Source of the DNA: Didymodactylos carnosus
Lineage: Eukaryota; Rotifera; Eurotatoria; Philodinida; Philodinidae
Assembly (NCBI GenBank): GCA_905250885.1
Contig: CAJNOQ010002351.1
Span: 1 to 24,786, forward strand
Length of the DNA stretch: 24,786 nucleotides
Direction: 5' to 3'
How positions within the stretch are numbered: position 1 is the stretch's first letter; each line of letters opens with the position of its first letter. Positions 20,501-24,786 of this stretch are shown one piece after another. The notes beneath the pieces are model-generated. The model was not told where the DNA came from. It did no database searches and saw only the letters and a program-made list of their open reading frames with translations. The position numbers and the translations under genes are program-made.

Positions 20501-22924
20501 TTGGTGCTCATACCTATAATTACCAGTCTATCGTCTGATCTTATTGAAGAGAGTAAACATTGGCAAACTTCACACTTGGATGAAATGTTTCTAATGGATG
20601 TGTGATAATAACAATGTTTTTCTCTTTTATTTCAGCATTACGTCTTGTTTGTGCTCGTCATCCAGATGATTTATTTTTTGCCGATTCTCCACAATCATTT
20701 TTAAAACGACCAGAAGGCGGCTGTGATAAAATGTGTGATGCACGATTAAAATGTGGCCATCAATGTGTTCTATGTTGTGTAAGGTTTTTGAAAATTTTTA
20801 TAAGGAAAAAGATAACTATGATCAAACATTTTTATTTTAGCACAATTATGATCAACAACATGAAAAGATTGAATGTAAAAAACAGTGTAATGATCGTTTG
20901 CCTTGTGGGCATTTATGCAATCGTTTATGTAGTCATACTGGAAAACATGGTCCATGTCGTGTCATGGTTGAAAAGGTCATTGCTGATTGTGATCATTCAG
21001 TGAAAGTTCAATGTTCAGTGATACCGTCAAGAAACGATTGTAAACAATTAGTTCCTGCACGTTTACCATGCGATCATTTAGCAGATGTACTATGTAATAT
21101 TAAAGAAACAAAATCCTATGATTTGATCGAATGTAAAGCACCGTGTCAGAAAGAATTATCGTGTGGTCATCGGTGTAGTGGATCATGTGGAAAATGTCAA
21201 TACGGACAGTTGCATGTACCTTGTCAACAACGATGTGATCGATCATTACTGTGTGGTCATGTGAGTATTTTTATTTATACTTTATTTAACTATAACTCTT
21301 ATTTTTTTTCTTCTTTTTGCTAGGTTTGTAAACAGCCATGTAGCAAAAATTGTCCACCATGTTCGCGAAAATGTGAAAATTGTTGTGTTCATTCACGTTG
21401 TTCAAAGATTTGCTCGGAACAATGTGTACCATGTAAAGAGCCGTGTGTCTGGCATTGTGAACATATTCAATGTAATAAATTATGTTTTGAACCGTGTAAT
21501 AGAGAACCATGTAATAAACCATGCAAAAAATTATTGGAAAAATGTCGTCATCCATGTATTGGTCTTTGTGGTGAACCGTGTCCGCCACAATGTCGAATAT
21601 GTCATCGTAATATTGTAAGAGAAATATTTTTCGGAACAGAAGATGAAGATGATGCTCGTTTTGTTATGTTATCCGACTGTCCACATTTCTTTGAAGTCAC
21701 CAGTCTTGATCGTTATATAAATGATTTTATTTCAAAACAAAATACTACTGATGATCAAGGAAAATCAATTCGTTTACCAGAATGTCCAAAATGTAAGAAA
21801 CAAATTCGTCGTTGTACAAGATATAATCGTACTGTAAATGAAATTCAAACATGGATAGAAAAAGTAAAAATAAAACAACAAAATGGAAATACAGCTGATC
21901 AAATAAAAAAACGTCGTGAAAAATTAACATTATCTATTCAAGATTGTATTAAAACTTATTCTCATGAATATATTGATTCTTATCGAAATTTGTTTAAAAT
22001 ATTATCACCCACACATCCACACAAATATTTAAATTCAGAAGAACTCGATTATATTGAAAATACTTGTAAATTTTTAGATGAAATGAATCGATTATTAGAT
22101 AATGCTAAAAAAAATCTACATTCAACAACCATTCCTCAATATCAACAAGTTAATCGTTATTTAGTTAAACTTAATGCATACATGTTTAATTGTTCATCTC
22201 GTTATGTTCCACAACAATTAAGTGATATTCGTCATGAATTACATCGAATAGAACGTTTTATTTTTATTGTATCATTATTGAAACAAGTTAATGAACCACC
22301 AACAGCAAGAACATTGAAAATGAATGAAAAAGAAACATTGGATGAATTACGAACATTAACAACTAAATATGAACAATTTACAGATCAAGATTGTGAACGA
22401 TTTGATTTATTACGTGAACAAGTTAAACATCTATCAAATATAATTGGTCTGGCTATTACCGATAAAGAACGACTTGAAATTGTTGGTGCATTAAATTTAC
22501 AACGAGGACATTGGTTTATCTGTCCCAAAGGTAAAATAAAATAATTATTTGTTAAAATTTTTTGCATAAAGACACAAAAAACTTTGTTTACTTAACGAGG
22601 CATAGTAGAAATCTTTGTCATCGTTAAGTGACACAAAAAAATTCACTATTGGATAGTTTAATTAGTTTTCTCAATGATCATTTTTAATTATTTTCTCGAA
22701 TATTTATAACTTAAAATAATTGTATTTAAGGTCACCCGTATATCATTACCGAATGTGGTGGTGCCAGTCAACGAAGTCGGTGTCCAGAATGTAATTCAGA
22801 AATTGGTGGTGAAAATCATCGACTTCTTTCGACAAATCGACATTTTAGTTTAATGGATAATTCATCGCATGCAGCCTGGTCAGAAGAAGCTAACGTGGCA
22901 AATGGCCCAGATCCCTTATTCTAA
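14526..22924 (+). CDS. ZNFX1: ZNFX1: SF1 RNA helicase with NF-X1 and RZ-type zinc fingers
   Basis: Model: join(14526..14680, 14742..14906, 15471..15903, 16205..16771, 16831..17287, 17349..17525, 17584..18012, 18130..18570, 18806..18915, 18977..19022, 19230..19450, 19519..20083, 20636..20778, 20841..21260, 21324..22530, 22731..22924), 1909 codons plus stop, phase kept at all fifteen introns; human ZNFX1 is 1918 residues. Known roles: mitochondrial-surface dsRNA sensing in mammals and inherited small-RNA silencing in C. elegans. Seen in order: Arg/Gly/Asn-rich N-terminus (1-106); helical region; [14 protein letters not shown] (about 305-320); Walker A QGPPGTGKT built across the exon 5/6 junction (about 590-600); [12 protein letters not shown]; acidic insert with a UIM-like motif (about 795-814); MTTTCAA; Walker [42 protein letters not shown]1 Cys/His array (about 1270-1545); [13 protein letters not shown]; coiled region; RZ finger [10 protein letters not shown]...CPEC...IGG. 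All helicase motifs are intact, so it should be active. The start is the only ATG giving a family-like Arg-rich N-terminus. Confidence 0.95.
14907..15470 (+). other. ZNFX1 intron 2 (564 nt)
   Basis: The donor GTAACT follows ACAGAAAA and the acceptor is TTTGTTTAG. No coding motif, RNA gene or repeat was recognised inside; it is AT-rich throughout. Confidence 0.7.
15904..16204 (+). other. ZNFX1 intron 3 (301 nt)
   Basis: The donor is GTATGT and the acceptor TTCTCTTCTAG. I see nothing further in it. Confidence 0.75.
18130..18195 (+). other. ZNFX1: Ubiquitin-interacting-motif-like segment in ZNFX1 exon 8
   Basis: The first residues of exon 8 read [20 protein letters not shown]. This fits the UIM consensus (acidic residues, then Leu-x-x-Ala-Ile-x-x-Ser-Leu), with Ala807 and Ser811 in my numbering. 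A Glu-rich tract and a Ser-rich stretch follow, so the segment is probably an exposed loop within the helicase region between motif Ia and the stalk. Ubiquitin binding is inference from the motif. Confidence 0.6.
20084..20635 (+). other. ZNFX1 intron 12 (552 nt)
   Basis: The donor is GTAATG and the acceptor CTTTTATTTCAG, and the intron separates the helicase core from the zinc-finger array. It contains a short C run near 20287 but no coding motif or repeat that I recognise. Confidence 0.7.
20636..21605 (+). other. ZNFX1: NF-X1-type zinc-finger array of ZNFX1
   Basis: Exons 13-15 encode a Cys/His-rich array of about 275 residues. Modules with the CGHxC pattern include LKCGHQC, LPCGHLC, LSCGHRC and LLCGHVC, and the last is degenerate ([15 protein letters not shown]). 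In between are CDHSVKVQC and CDHLADVLC, which have lost the CGHxC form. NF-X1 fingers bind nucleic acid or act like RING-type domains in other proteins; in ZNFX1 their exact role is unclear. Confidence 0.85.
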
Positions 22925-23167
22925 GATTAACTTACGCAGATAATCCATATTTTACTTTATATATAATATTTTTTTTAATATTTTTAAAATATTCAATTAT
23001 TTAATCTTAGACAAATTAACTCTTTCTTAAGTATTTTTGACTATATTTTACTTTGGAAATAATTCACACTCGTGTAATTATTTTTTATTTTTTTCTTCAA
23101 AAGAACAGTTGTTTAGTGTAGCTGCTGACTCAGTCAAAACCTGGTGATATATAAACATGGTTATATA

Positions 23168-23173
23168 AATAAA
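23168..23173 (+). terminator. Candidate ZNFX1 polyadenylation signal
   Basis: AATAAA lies 244 nt after the TAA stop and is followed by a long T-rich, GT-containing stretch (about 23178-23230), the usual arrangement of signal plus downstream element. Confidence 0.5.
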
Positions 23174-24284
23174 CGATTTTTTTTCTTTTTTTTCTGTGTT
23201 TATTTGCTTATCAATATTTGTTATTGGTTTTTGGCTAAGATTTTTTTATATAAACTAGTTGAGAACAAGATGGACGAATCAATTTCTTCTTAATTCTGGA
23301 GAATCTACTAACACATTCCATTTTATATCTATACGGAAGACAGACTGCATCATTTTTTTAACAGTCAAAGGCATCCTTATGAACACGTTAACAGGACATT
23401 CCACTACATTTTTATGTTGGTATACGTCGACATGTCTGGCAATTTTTAACAGGTTTTTCGCCACTTTTTGGTAGGTCTGCGCATGGCCAACTGTCCTACT
23501 TTTTTTCTTGCCTGCTGAAGACGATTTCTTTGGTAGAAAAATAAAGTTTCCCTATTTTGCTATTTTTTTTAACTATTTAGAAAATGAACAGATCTCCTGA
23601 CTTTCGATTCAACGTTTTTTTTTATTCTGACTCATTCAAATAACCATTTATCTAGCGAGTTGAAAGAGTATTATTTTAAATAGGGAAAAAATATTCTTTA
23701 CGATAAAGGAGAAAATATTTTTGTCATCCACAAATTTTTGTTACCGGTTTATTGTACACATACGATTCTTTTGCACCTTTTACTCGCTGTATGACGTATA
23801 TGTTTTCAATCTTTAAGAGCAACTGTATAACGATTAATGTTATGGAGATATACGTAAACTAATCGGATTTGCTCATTCTTTAATCGTTTTTATAGCCGCT
23901 TATTTATAGAAAAAAACATTTTCCTTAAACGAGATATTTAATTTACAATCATAGCGACAACGATAAAATAAGTAAGCTGATAAAGTAGCTGAATAAATAG
24001 TCTACTTTTAAGGGAGATGCTACATATATTTTATGTTTTCGATCATCTGATACATTATCTTCCAAGGAAAATGGAAAAACTAAGTTTCATATATTCCACT
24101 TTAACCTGTTGTTTTTGGCTCAAGTTACCAAAATGAGCCAGCTTAAGTCGTAACCAGTTCAGAAAATTCGATAAGATTTTGAGACCAGAGCCAAATCTTT
24201 CAGTTAAAAATCGAAGTGATAGAAAATACATAAATATATGTCATTCGATCTCATTTTTTACGCACATTTCAGATACTACCTTCG

Positions 24285-24316
24285 TTTCGCCCTAAAAGAC
24301 TGCTTTAGTGGCGAAA
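24285..24316. repeat. 14-bp-arm hairpin
   Basis: The left arm TTTCGCCCTAAAAG and right arm CTTTAGTGGCGAAA can pair over 14 positions with a single mismatch and a 4-nt loop (ACTG). No open frame or T-tract identifies it as a terminator. It could be a small foldback remnant or an RNA hairpin. Confidence 0.6.
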
Positions 24317-24786
24317 ATTAGGAAATACCACTAAAAATCCTTTAAATGTGAATACTTAGAAAAAGCGTATTTTTGCTCATTGAAAGTTTCATCATTCTAT
24401 AAAGCGTAGAAATCAGTGTATATATAGTATCCTTTTCTCATTGTTGTTAGACGATAGTGGAAAAAATAGGATGAAAAGTTAATGCTTTTTCTGATTTTAG
24501 AGTCCGTTCCGGAAGTTTTCAATCTATTAATGTAAACGAATTCTGTTCCGAAACATATATTCTAAAAGAACAGTCATTTTTCCACATTTTAGACTTCGTC
24601 AAAACAAAAAGCATTTTATGTGTACAGGATAAACTTTCAAAATACCTTTTAATGAGATCTTCTCACGAGGGAACTGCCCCAAGTGTCCGCTCGCTTTTTT
24701 GTTGAAATCTAGTGGAGAATAGGTTATCGACTATGCTGATTCCGAATATGACAATGGTTTTTGCTGCTAGGCCTTCGAAGACCTGG

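Larger units (their letters stand above)
22925..24786. other. Downstream region of ZNFX1, no recognised gene
   Basis: It starts with the presumed ZNFX1 3' UTR and polyadenylation signal (23168-23173). A minus-strand frame from about 23556 to 23279 lacks an early ATG and matches nothing I know. A near-perfect hairpin lies at 24285-24316, and a weaker one (TGGCTCA / TGAGCCA) near 24117-24141. The last 150 bp are less AT-rich than the surroundings. Confidence 0.55.

Noticed and set aside
1-24786. Bacterial-type features (operons, CRISPR, ribosome binding sites) and a new multi-gene system
   Set aside because: All real genes are split by spliceosomal introns, no regularly spaced repeat array exists, and the three genes belong to known, unrelated families.

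Overview
The window is nuclear DNA of a small, AT-rich animal genome. It carries three spliced protein-coding genes whose exons I could join across GT-AG introns with reading phase conserved from end to end. Most introns are only about 57-76 nt, there is a cilium-specific gene, and all three proteins are clearly animal-type. Together this suggests a compact invertebrate genome. A bdelloid rotifer is my best guess, but that is inference and I saw no diagnostic sequence such as a telomere repeat or spliced leader.

Layout from left to right. 1-2826 is mostly non-genic. It contains a 916-bp foldback element (1480-2395) with long inverted arms and a TA duplication on each side, typical of a Tc1/mariner-derived MITE. 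2827-5839 (minus) is a five-exon gene for a coiled-coil protein with a C-terminal IQ motif, best matched to IQCG/DRC9 of the ciliary nexin-dynein regulatory complex. 5840-7579 is a gene-free spacer that probably holds the 3' UTR of the next gene and the promoter of the IQCG gene. 7580-12571 (minus) is a twelve-exon myotubularin of the MTMR3/MTMR4 class (PH-GRAM, active CX5R phosphatase, coiled coil, FYVE finger; about 1033 residues). 12572-14525 is the shared upstream region of two divergently transcribed genes. 14526-22924 (plus) is a sixteen-exon ZNFX1 orthologue (about 1909 residues) with a complete SF1 helicase core, an NF-X1 zinc-finger array and a C-terminal RZ-type finger. 22925-24786 is downstream, with a likely polyadenylation signal and no recognised gene.

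The three genes do not form a pathway: axonemal structure, PI3P/PI(3,5)P2 turnover on endosomes and autophagosomes, and RNA helicase function in antiviral or small-RNA surveillance. The MTMR3 and ZNFX1 genes are head to head with about 1.95 kb between start codons and could share regulatory DNA; a perfect CRE-like octamer next to a perfect AP-1 heptamer lies there.

Points most worth a second look: a ubiquitin-interacting-motif match inside the ZNFX1 helicase; a 20-nt microexon carrying the phosphoinositide-binding core of the FYVE domain; an abnormal 29-nt (or 44-nt) intron or homopolymer error in MTMR3; a 959-nt MTMR3 intron with dispersed copies of a 20-bp near-palindrome; and the foldback element. 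I found no evidence of a new multi-gene system. Exon models were made by eye and have not been checked against transcripts.
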